Assembly: GCA_039105265.1 (NCBI GenBank)
Contig: JAPFFF010000003.1
Coordinates: 5,890,001 to 5,954,000, forward strand
From: Tritrichomonas musculus
Taxonomy: Eukaryota; Parabasalia; Tritrichomonadida; Tritrichomonadidae
Length of the DNA stretch: 64,000 nucleotides
Direction of reading: 5' to 3'
Positions 10,101-22,100 of the stretch are shown here, in pieces. The first letter of the stretch is position 1. Each line of letters starts with the position of its first letter. The notes under the pieces were generated by a model. That model saw only the letters and a list, made by a program, of their open reading frames with translations. It was not told the origin of the DNA and ran no database searches. The translations under genes were made by a program, and so were the position numbers.

Positions 10101-13100
10101 ATGTTTGGATTATCTGACTCAATCTTCTTCAACTCAGCCGAGCATGAACATAATCTTGCAGTTTCAGGCGTTGAAGATCACCACTACGAGTCATCTTTAG
10201 GTGACAATTCGTTGTGCAACTTTTTGATTGCTTCAGAAGAGCCAAACGACGAAGTTTTGTCTCCTAAGAATGAAACAAGACAAGAATCGACAAGATCTCT
10301 CAATCTTTTGATCTCAGAGCCAACTGAAATTGACATCCAAAAGTCAGCTGAGATGAAATCATTTGAAATTGGAAGCAGCAGCGTCATCATTGACTACTTT
10401 GACCATTCGGAGAATAAATTTGAAATCAAGACTGTTTCCGTCTATGAGAAGCCACAGTTACAAGCTACAAGCGAAGATGAAAGCAAGCATGAAATTGAAT
10501 TGATGCCTTCATCAGTCAATTGCAGCGAATTTGTTGCTCCGTCATTGGAATCTCATCTTTCTATTTCAGCACAAAATGATGAGTTCTCTCTTGCTCCAAG
10601 TGAAAAAGAAAACGAAAAAGAAACTTCGGTTGAAGCTGATAAAGAAAATCTTTTGATTTCTGAAGTTTCTGCTTTTGATAAGGCTGAATCGATCAGCTTC
10701 ACAAATAGTCCAGTTTCGCATATTACATCACTAGAGCTGGATCAGAAGGACCTAAGCTATTCAATGAATAATGATTTGTTTGATGAGAAGCCAAATGAAT
10801 CAAAGTTTGATGTTTCAAGTAAAGCAGAGTTACTTGAAAGTCAGCCACAAAGCTTCGAAATTTCATTAATTGAAGATGAGAAAGAAGAAAAGAAATCACA
10901 GCAAAAAATCGACTTTGTGAGCGATGTGTCACAATTTGATGTTGCACCATTGATTCAGCACTTGAAGAACATCCTAACAGTGAATGAAGTTGCACACTAC
11001 GAAATTGCGAAAGAAGAAGAAGAATTTAATTCACACATTTCACGAGACATTTCATTTATAAGAAGAGAATTTGACATTTACAACACATCGACGGACATTT
11101 ATGAACAACAAGAAAGAAGAGAATTAGAAATTGATGAAAGAAGTTTTATTGAAGAAGAACGATATGACATAAGAATAAAAGAATTAAATCTGAGTGATGC
11201 AAGTAACATTGAACATTGTATATTGAACACGAGCGACAATCTTGAAATCTCAGAACCAAAGAACATCATCGATCTTTTAGGAAATAATAACGAATCTGAA
11301 TCAGAATATCATCATCATGATCATTCTCTTGTAATTGAAGAATTCCATCTTGAATCCATGACCCCAATGAATGATAATTACAATGATGATAATGATGATA
11401 ATAATCAAGAACACATAGAACTGACAATTTCAACTCAACTCAACGAATTTGAGCTTCCTCCAATTTCAGACAAACAAAACGTTGACCAAGGAACAGATTC
11501 AATGATCAGGCCTCCACTTGAAATTTCTCACAACGTCATCCACGAGATCTCACCATCAAACACAGAAGAAAGCCTGGAAATTTCCAAAGAAGAGACAGAT
11601 AATAAACCTCCAGTTTCACTTGATGAAACTTTGTCATTCGATTTTTCAGAAATAATGAAAGAAAAGACGATCATTGATGATGAATCAGTCATCAGGATTG
11701 AGCATAACGATTTGCCTTCATTTGAATTCTCTGAAGCAACTTCGTGCATTGCAAGTGACGAAGACAATCTCACTCGTGCAGTGTATGAAATACATCATCA
11801 AGAACCAGAGTTTATTGATATTAAAGGCCGCGAGAGTAAAGTTGAGAATCGTGAGATATGCAATGTTGTATCTTACGAACAGAATGAAGAAAACAAATTT
11901 GTAGAAGAAGAAGAAGAAGAAAAAGAAAGAAAGAAACTTGAAATCTCAATAAACAATGAATACACTACAATTGAAGAATATGGAAATGAAAGAGAAGAAG
12001 ACGAAGCTAAAGTTGTTGGTTCAGGTGGAGATCAAGCACGCACAATTGAAGTGCAGGAAATCTTCAGCAATGATTCATCATTAGCAAGAGATTCAATGGA
12101 ACTTAAATACAGCGAATGCATTCAAATCTTTGATATTGAATCTAAAATCGAGCATGAACTAAAGATGACAAGATGCGAAGAAATTAACATTGAGCAACAG
12201 CAATTGGAAGAAAATCGAGAGCATCAGCGAGTTGATCTTTGCATTGTGTCACAAGAAGAACAGGCGAAATTTGTTGAAGAAGAGATTCTGAAGAAAGAAG
12301 AAATCGAAATCATTTTTGATGAACATTCTGTTTGGGAATTTTCAGGAGAATCAGAAACGCCAATAATTGAAATGAGTGATAAACAAGAATACAATAAATA
12401 TGAAAGAGAAAACAGCACGATTTCAATTTCTTCACCAGAAATCATTTATGAATCATCATTTAAAGTAGAACCAACACTGAATATTACCGAAACCAAATTC
12501 ATTTATTCACAAAATTCATCGAAAGAAGAACAAGAGCCAGAACCAGAGCAAGAACCATCAATGACTAATAGAAGCGAACTTTGTATTTGTGATAAAGAGA
12601 TTATATTTGAACAATTAGAACAAGAAAAAGAAGAAGGAAAACTAAAAGAAGAAGAAGAAGAAGGAATCAAAGAGGCAGAAGAACCTAAAGAAGAAACAAA
12701 GAACGAACTTCATATCTGTGAAAATGCAAATAACAACATCAACATCACAGAAAGCAACAAATCAGAACTTGAATGTTCGGCTGTTGAAACATATTCCAAA
12801 GAAGAAGAAGCGAACTTTGAACTGAGTGAATTATCACAATACTCAATTCAATTTGACGAAACACAATCACAATCACAGTCACCACCGAAAGAACTTGAAC
12901 TTGAAGAGGAAGAAGAAGAACCAGAAGAACCTAACGAATCCAATAATAAACAACTTTATATCAATGAAAATTCATACAATTCATATGAAGTTAAAGAAAA
13001 AGAAGAAATAAAGAATATTTTAAGTGTTAATGAAATCACACACTATGAAATTCCTCAATCAGAAGAAGAGGAAAATCATCAACAACAAGAAATTACTAAG

Positions 13101-16100
13101 AAACTCGTTCTTGATGAAATCTCCAACTTTGAAGTAATTCCGCAAATCACCAATAAACTTACAATAAATGAAATTAGTCCGTTTGAAGTTGTATCGCAAA
13201 CTACCAAGAAACTTGCGCTAAATAAGATTAGTCAAATTGAAGTCATTCCACAATCAAAAGAGCTGATGTATTCAATAAATGAAGAAGTGTTCGATGCAAA
13301 ACCAAGTGAATCACAATTTGATTCATCAATTAAAGTAGAGTTACTTGAGAGTGGATCACAGAGCTTTGAAATATCTCAAAAAGATGAAAAAATCGACTTT
13401 GTGAGCGAAGTGTCACAATTTGATGTTGCCCCATTGATTCAGCACTTGAAGAACATCCTAACAGTGAATGAAGTTGCACACTACGAAATTGCGAAAGAAG
13501 AAGAAGAACATAATGACAATGACAATGAAGAAGAAGAATTGGTATCGCACACAACACGAGACATTTCGAATGTTCCACATCAATTTGAAATCTTCAGAAC
13601 ATCAACAGATATTCATGATGAAAAAGTTCGAACACAGCTGGCAATTGACAGCAATCCAATCATTGTGCATTCAAGCAAAGATGAATCATTTGAACTTTCA
13701 GAGTTCAACACACTCGCTGAAGTTGAAAATACCGAAATCAACAGTCTTTCGCTAAGTTCATTTGTCATTCACGAATTGGCTCCACAAGACACCAGATCAC
13801 AACAAAGCGAAGACGGCAGGCATCATCTTCAAATTTCACATGAAGTCATTCAAGAAATCGAACCAGCACAAGAACAAGATGAAGATAGGATACAACAAAT
13901 CAACTTCTCAATCTCTTCACCAGAAATACTCAGTAATGAAGAAGAAGAACAAAACAAAACAAATAAAGGTGAAGGTGAAGATAAAGTTGAATTGAATATT
14001 TCGAAAGAAGAAGATATTGAAATATTTGAAAAGAAAGAAACGAACGAAGACTCGCATGTAATTGACTCAGAATCGATTATTGAATTTTCATTACACACGA
14101 AGCCAGCATTCTCGATATCAGATTCAATTCATGAAGTTTCACTTGAAGACACAGACAATGAACAAGAGCAGAGAGAAGATCGTAAAGAAGATGAAAGCAA
14201 GCAAGTTACACTTTCAATTGAAAGTCAAACTGATCTTTTCGACCTCTTTGAAGAAGAGATCCAAAACAACCAGCGACCAGTTCCACTGACAGGCGAAGGA
14301 TCCCTCATTGAGTTCCAGCACTTGCGCACAGAGCATCCAATTGAAATAGGCGAAGAAATTGAGCATTCAACTACTGAACAAGGCGAACTTCCTCAGTCCA
14401 TTGAAATTTCGCCAATTGACGTCATTTATGAATCGCCAACGAAGACTCGAAGGAAGAAATCACCACAAAATATCGACTTTGTTAGTGATGTGTCACAAGT
14501 TGATGTTGCACCATCGATTAAGCACTTGAAGAACATTCTGACTGTCAATGAAGTTGCACACTACGAAATTGCACAGAAAGAAGATGAAGAGCCAATTTCA
14601 TCACTTGCAACACGACGAGACATTTCAAATGTTCCACATGAATTTGAGATATACACAACATCGACTGACATTTATGACACTAGAGAGAGAAATCAACTGG
14701 AGATCAACGAGCAACGCATTTTTGATCATTTACATGAAGACTTGATTGAGTCACAGTTTGAACTTTCCGATTTGAACACGCTCACTGAAATTCAAAGTCT
14801 CGAAAAGAGCGAACTTCACGTCAGCAAGAAGCTGGTCTTTGAAGAAACAGAGAATGAAAACAATGAACAACAACAACAGCTTAACTTTTCACATGTTGTT
14901 ATTCATGAATTGCAGCCTGTTTTAGAAGATCAAGAACACAAAGATTTGTCGTTGATTGAGCAAAACGACGTTGTTTATGACCAAGCACCGCATGGCTCAG
15001 AAGAAGATAGAGAGAAATCATTGAACTTCTCGATTTCATTGCCTGAAATCATCACAAATGAAGAGGATGAACAAAAGATGACAACTAAAGTAATGATTGA
15101 TGATGAATCAATCATTGAGCTTGAACAAAGCGAAAATCCTTCATTCGAGCTGTCTGACATTGTTCATGAAAACTATTCTGAAGAAGATGAAGTGAATCTT
15201 CTTAGTAAAAAGTTCTCAATACAGCATCAAAAGGCTGAGTTCATTGACAACAAGAGTGAAATACAAGGACATAAACAAGAGGACCAAAATAAAGCCCAAC
15301 TTTATATAAGCTTGCAAGATGAATTTGAGCAAGTTTTGAACTTGCCAGAAATGGACATGAGTGATGTTCACGATTATTCTAAGTCTGAAGCTAAACAAGT
15401 GAATGTCTCAATTTCACCTACAGAAATCATTTATGAAAGCAGAATCGTGAATGAACAAGCATTCAACATTACTATACCAGCTGAAGTTTACTCACAAATT
15501 AGAGAAGAAAGTGGAACAGACCAGGAAATTAAAGAACCTAAAGAAGAAACAAAGAACGAACTTCATATCTGTGAAAATGCAAATAACAACATCAACATCA
15601 CAGAAAGCAACAAATCAGAACTTGAATGTTCGGCTGTTGAAACATATTCCAAAGAAGAAGAAGCGAACTTTGAGCTGAGTGAATTATCACAATACTCAAT
15701 TCAATTTGACGAAACACAATCACAATCACAGTCACCACCGAAAGAACTTGAACTTGAAGAGGAAGAAGAAGAGCCAGAAGAAACTAACGAATCCAATAAT
15801 AAACAACTTTATATCAATGAATATTCATACAATTCATATGAAGTTAAAGAAAAAGAAGAAATAAAGAATATTTTAAGTGTTAATGAAATCACACACTATG
15901 AAATTCCTCAATCAGAAGAAGAGGAAAATCATCAACAACAAGAAATTACTAAGAAACTCGTTCTTGATGAAATCTCCAACTTTGAAGTAATTCCGCAAAT
16001 CACCAATAAACTTACATTAAATGAAATTAGTCCGTTTGAAGTAGTATCGCAAACTACCAAGAAACTTGAGCTAAATAAGATTAGTCAAATTGAAGTTATT

Positions 16101-19100
16101 CCACAATCAAAAGAGCTGATGTATTCAATAAATGAAGAAGTGTTCGATGCAAAACCAAGTGAATCACAATTTGATTCATCAATTAAAGTAGAGTTACTTG
16201 AGAGTGGATCACAGAGCTTTGAAATATCTCAAAAAGATGAAAAAATCGACTTTGTGAGCGAAGTGTCACAATTTGATGTTGCCCCATTGATTCAGCACAT
16301 GAAGAACATCCTAACAGTGAATGAAGTTGCACACTACGAAATTGCGAAAGAAGAAGAAGAACATAATGATAATGATAATGATAATGATAATGATAATGAT
16401 AATGACAATGAAGAAGAAGAATTTAACTCACACATTTCACGAGACATTTCATTTATAAGAAGAGAATTTGACATTTACAACACATCGACGGACATTTATG
16501 AACAACAAGGAAGAAGAGAATTAGAAATTGATGAAAGAAGTTTTATTGAAGAAGAACGATATGACATAAGAATAAAAGAATTAAATCTGAGTGATGCAAG
16601 TAACATTGAACATTGTATATTGAACACGAGCGACAATCTTGAAATCTCAGAACCAAAGAACATCATCGATCTTTTAGGAAATAATAACGAATCTGAATCT
16701 GAATCAGAATATCATAATCATGATCATTCTCTTGTAATTGAAGAATTCCATCTTGAATCCATGACCCCAATGAATGATAATTATAATGATAATTATAATG
16801 ATGATAATGATGATAATGATGATAATGATGATAATGATGATAATAATCAAGAACACATAGAACTGACAATTTCAACTCAACTCAACGAATTTGAGCTTCC
16901 TCCAATTTCAGACAAGCAAAACGTTGATGAAAATCAACCTGAAATCAAGTTGAATTTGTCATTAAGTGAGCAAGAGAGCATCTATGATCAGGCGCCTTTG
17001 AGCAATGAAGAAAGAATCAACTTTTCAATTTCATCGCCAGAGATCATCACAAATGAAGAAAACGAACAAAATGAAGAAACTGAAACTCAAGAACCGCAGC
17101 ACAGAGAAATTGCAACAATGGTTGATGAAGCATCAATTATTGAGCACGAACATAGCGAGAATCCATCATTTGAATTGTCCGAAGCAATTCATGAAAACAC
17201 GTTTAAAAACGAAAGCAATCTCACTCGTGCAGCGTATGAAATACATCATCAAGAACCAGAGTTTATTGATATTAAAGGCAGCGAGAGTAAAGTTGAGAAT
17301 CGTGAGATATGCAATGTTGTATCTTACGAACAGAATGAAGAAAACAAATTTGTAGAAGAATTCCATATTGAATCCATGACCCCAATGAATGATGATAATG
17401 ATGATAATGATGATAATAATCAAGAACACATAGAACTGACAATTTCAACTCAACTCAACGAATTTGAACTTCCTCCAATTTCAGACAAGCAAAACGTTGA
17501 CCAAGGAACAGATTCAATGATCAGGCCTCTACTTGAAATTTCTCACAACGTCATCCACGAGATCTCACCATCAACCACAGAAGAAAGCCTGGAAAATGCG
17601 AAAGAAGAGACAGACAATAAACATCCAGTTTCACTTGATGAAACTTTGTCATTCAATTTTTCAGAAAGAATGAAAGAAAAGACGATCATTGATGACAAAT
17701 CAGTCATCAGGATTGAGCATAACGATTTGCCTTCATTTGAATTCTCTGAAGCAACTTCGTGCACTGCAAGTGACGAAGACAATCTCACTCGCGCAGTGTA
17801 TGAAATACAGCATCAAGAACCAGAGTTTCTTGATATTAAAGGCAACGAGAGTAAAGTTGAGAATCGTGAGATATGCAATGTTGTATCTTACGAACAGAAT
17901 GAAGAAAACATATTTGTAGAAGAAGAAGAAGAAGAAAAAGAAGAAGAAAGAGAAAGAAATAAACTTGAAATCTCAATAAACAATGAATACACTACAATTG
18001 AAGAATATGGAAATGAAAGAGAAGAAGATCGAGAGCATCAGCGAGTTGATCTTTGCATTGTGTCACAAGAAGAACAGGCGAAATTTGTTGAAGAAGAGAT
18101 TCTGAAGAAAGAAGAAATCGAAATCATTTTTGATGAACATTCTGTTTGGGAATTTTCAGGAGAATCAGAAACGCCAATAATTGAAATGAGTGATAAACAA
18201 GAATACAATAAATATGAAAGAGAAAACAGCACGATTTCAATTTCTTCACCAGAAATCATTTATGAATCATCATTTAAAGTAGAGCCAACACTGAATATTA
18301 CCGAAACCAAATTCATTTATTCACAAAATTCATCGAAAGAAGAACAAGAACCAGAACCAGAGCAAGAACCATCAATGACTAATAGAAGCGAACTTTGTAT
18401 TTGTGATAAAGAGATTATATTTGAACAATTAGAACAAGAAAAAGAAGAAGGAAAACTAAAAGAAGAAGGAAAAGAAGAAGAGGAAGAAGGAATCAAAGAG
18501 GCAGAAGAACCTAAAGAAGAAACAAAGAACGAACTTCATATCTGTGAAAATGCAAATAACAACATCAACATCACAGAAAGTAACAAATCAGAACTTGAAT
18601 GTTCGGCTGTTGAAACATATTCCAAAGAAGAAGAAGCGAACTTTGAACTGAGTGAGCCTTCACAATACTCGGTTCAGTTTGCACTGTTACAAGAGCCAGA
18701 GATTCGTATCGAAGAGGAGGAAGAAGAGCCAGAAAAAGAATTACCCAAAGAGAAGCACGAAATTCATCTCGCCATCAACGAAGGCAGCATTCTCGAGGAA
18801 GAACGTTATGAGCGTGAATCCAGCGAGCTAATCATCAGCAGTGCTTCTATACAAGAAGCCTCAAACAATGATGAACAAATAAACAACGAGAAGCAGCCCG
18901 AAACGAAGAACGAGCTCGGCATTAGTCCCGAATCAATCGTCGAGCAATCTTCGAAAGAGCTTAGCTGCACATTGACCGAGCAAGAGAGCATCTATGATCA
19001 AGAGCCTGCGAATGATGGCGAAGGAATCAACTTCTCAATTTCAACACCAGAAATTTTGCCACTCAATGTTACTGACGAAAAGGCGAAAAGATTTGAAGTT

Positions 19101-22100
19101 GATGATGAATCGATTCATGCCTTCGAAAAAGGACAAAATGAAGGTGCATTGAATGAACTGTCAATTAATGAGGTTGCTGATTATGAAGTCGTCTTTGACG
19201 AGCTTCAAAATGCACCAAGCGTGTCTCGTGACATACAGAATGTTGCTCGTCGTGAGTTTGAGATATTCAATGATGAGACAGATATTTATGAAGAGAGGAG
19301 TTTGGCCCAGCTCATCATCAGCAGTGCATCTGCTCATGAAAATGCAGACGAGCAGGCTGAAACTAAAAGCGAGCTCGCTGTTAGCCAGCAGTCAGTCATT
19401 GAAAAGGCCTCTTCTGAGAGTATTCAATTGAATATTTCATCTGAAATCAATGAGTTTGAATCACAACAAAGCTCTGAGCAACAGGATGCAGAAACAAGCA
19501 CGGAAGGCAGACATCAACTTCAAATTTCACATGAAGTCATTCAAGAAATCGAGCCAGCACAAGAACAAGAACAACAAGAGCAAGTTGAAAGGAAGCAGCA
19601 AATCAACTTCTCAATCTCTTCACCAGAAATATTCAGTAATGAAGAAGAAGAAAACAAAACAAATAAAGATGAAGGTGAAGATAAAGTTGAATTGAATATT
19701 TCGAAAGAAGAAGATATTGAAATATTTGAAAAGAAAGAAACGAACGAAGACTCACGTGTAATTGACTCAGAATCGATTATTGAATTTTCATTACACACGA
19801 AGCCAATATTTTCAATCTCATCTACAAATCACGAAATTTCACTTGAGGATGCTAAAGAAGACGGTGAAACATCTCACAGACGAGCCACTCTTTCTATTGA
19901 GAATCAAAGAGATCTTTTTGATCTGTTTGAAGAAGAAATTCAAGCCAACAATAAATCGTTGGCACTTGAGGAGCAAGAATCACAGTACATTGAAATCAAG
20001 AACCAACCAAATCCAATTGAAATAACATCAGCAGACATTGTCTATGAATCTCCTCTTCTTGATTCGCAAGAAGCTACAGAGCAGCAGCCCCAGTCTGAAG
20101 CACAGCAAAAGAAGTCTTCTGAGCTTCAAATTTGTGAAGCCGAGAGCGGAAGCTTCAACAACGACGATCAAGAATCAAAGATCGAGCTCAAGTGCTCTGA
20201 TATTGAGACTTATTCAATAGCTGGCACAGCAACATTTGAGCTCAGCGAGCCATCGCAGAACATCATCCGATTTGATCCTCATCAAATCGAGCTGAGCATT
20301 GCTTCATTTGAAGGAATCGACATCGTCAGTTCCGGGCCAGAGAGAGAAGCAGAAGATGGCATCCTTATTGAGGAAGAAGAGGAAGAGGCAGAGAGTGACG
20401 CAGATGCTTCCAAAGAGGCAAGCAAAGACAAGGAAAGAAGCATTAAACTTGCCATTAATGAAGATTCATTTAATCTGTTCGAGTCACCGCCACCAGCGAA
20501 CGAACAAGGCTCGCCAATCGACGAAAGCAACAACTTCGAAAAAGAACGAAGTGGCACTGAGCTTTCAAACGATGTCATTTCGTTTGAAACGCCAAATAAA
20601 GACACAGGAAACAGACCTTCACTCGACTCTGACTCTGTCATCCAAATCGAGCAAAACGAAAGTCCAGCGTTCGACGTGTCAGAAGCCGTCCACGAGCAGA
20701 GAAATGACGTCCTTGTAAGGGACGGACTGTCTCGCATGCGAATCTCAAACAATTCGCAGTCTTACGAGCAGCGAGTGTCACCGGCACTCTTCTCATATGA
20801 GGCAAACGATATCTTTTCGATTGACCAAATAAGGTCTGAAAAAGAGAATCAAAAGAAAGAATTGAATGAAACCGTCATTTTGGAATCATCGCTTCCTATT
20901 GAATTTGAAAACTTTTTCAATAGCCAGAATGAAATTAGTGACTCCCTTTGCCTATCATCAAGCAATGTCACTAACACGCAAATATCGAATGATATTCATT
21001 CATTCGAAATTCAGAATAATAGCGAATTGAATGGTTTATCTGTTTCAAATGAAATTGAGAGCTCTTTTGGTCCTACAATTCAAAACTTCTCATTTACTTA
21101 CAATGTCGAACAATTCGACATTGTTTCTAATGTTAGTGTTATCGATAAAAATGTCGATTTGCCTTCTAAGAGAGTTGATGTTAGTATTTCAGCTTCACTT
21201 TCAAATGAAAATCTAATTTCTCAAAATGATAAGGTTGATTTGATTGTTTCTCCTTTATCATTAAATGAGGTAATTGGAGTCGGTTCAGACTTAGTTTTGG
21301 TTGCTGGAACTCAGCTTGACTTGCCACCATCCGATTCAATTGTCAGAAATGAATATCATGGAGAAAAATTGAATCTTGTTACTTCTTTGGCTCAAGAATA
21401 CCAAGTACATTCAGATAATGATTCTAATCTTTCGATTGGCTTAAGTGGCCAGTTTGATCAACCCCAGAGAAATGATGAATTGGCGATTTCGCCTTGTAAT
21501 GGTCAAATTGATATTGAGCCTAGTAATGTGATTCTTCAATCAAATGAAAATGAGCAGGTTACAATCGAAAGAAATCATACAGATCTACTTGTTAATAAAG
21601 TTGTTGAAGAAAATCAAATATTTGAAGTTAGTACGAATAATGATAGATTAAATAATCAATTGAGTGAATCATATTTCTTATCAATGAACATTATGAATAG
21701 CAGTGATGATAGTGAAAATAGTAATGAAAATGAGCCAATGAAGGATTTGAATTCAATAATTCAAGAAAGAAACATGTCAATTAAAGAAAGGCTCACAATT
21801 GAATCATTTGATGATATCGGTGGTGATTATTCAAGTAATACCAATTTACTAGAAAATTCATCAACATTTACAGTTTTTGATTATGATCAACGGATTGAAG
21901 CAAAGAATTGTCAAATAAACTCAATTGAACAAGTTTCATTTGAACCATATGAATCATTATATGAGATAATGAATATAAATAGCTTTGATATAATTCCTCA
22001 ACAAGATTCAAATATTCATCCAATTGTTACAGATGATAATGCACCTAAGAAGCACATCAAACTTGAAGTAGCACAACCACAAGTAAATGAAATTAATGAC

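Noticed and set aside
20968-20979. ACTAACACGCAA within the giant ORF as a splice acceptor
   Set aside because: It lacks the terminal AG and the surrounding frame is continuous protein, so no intron is needed.
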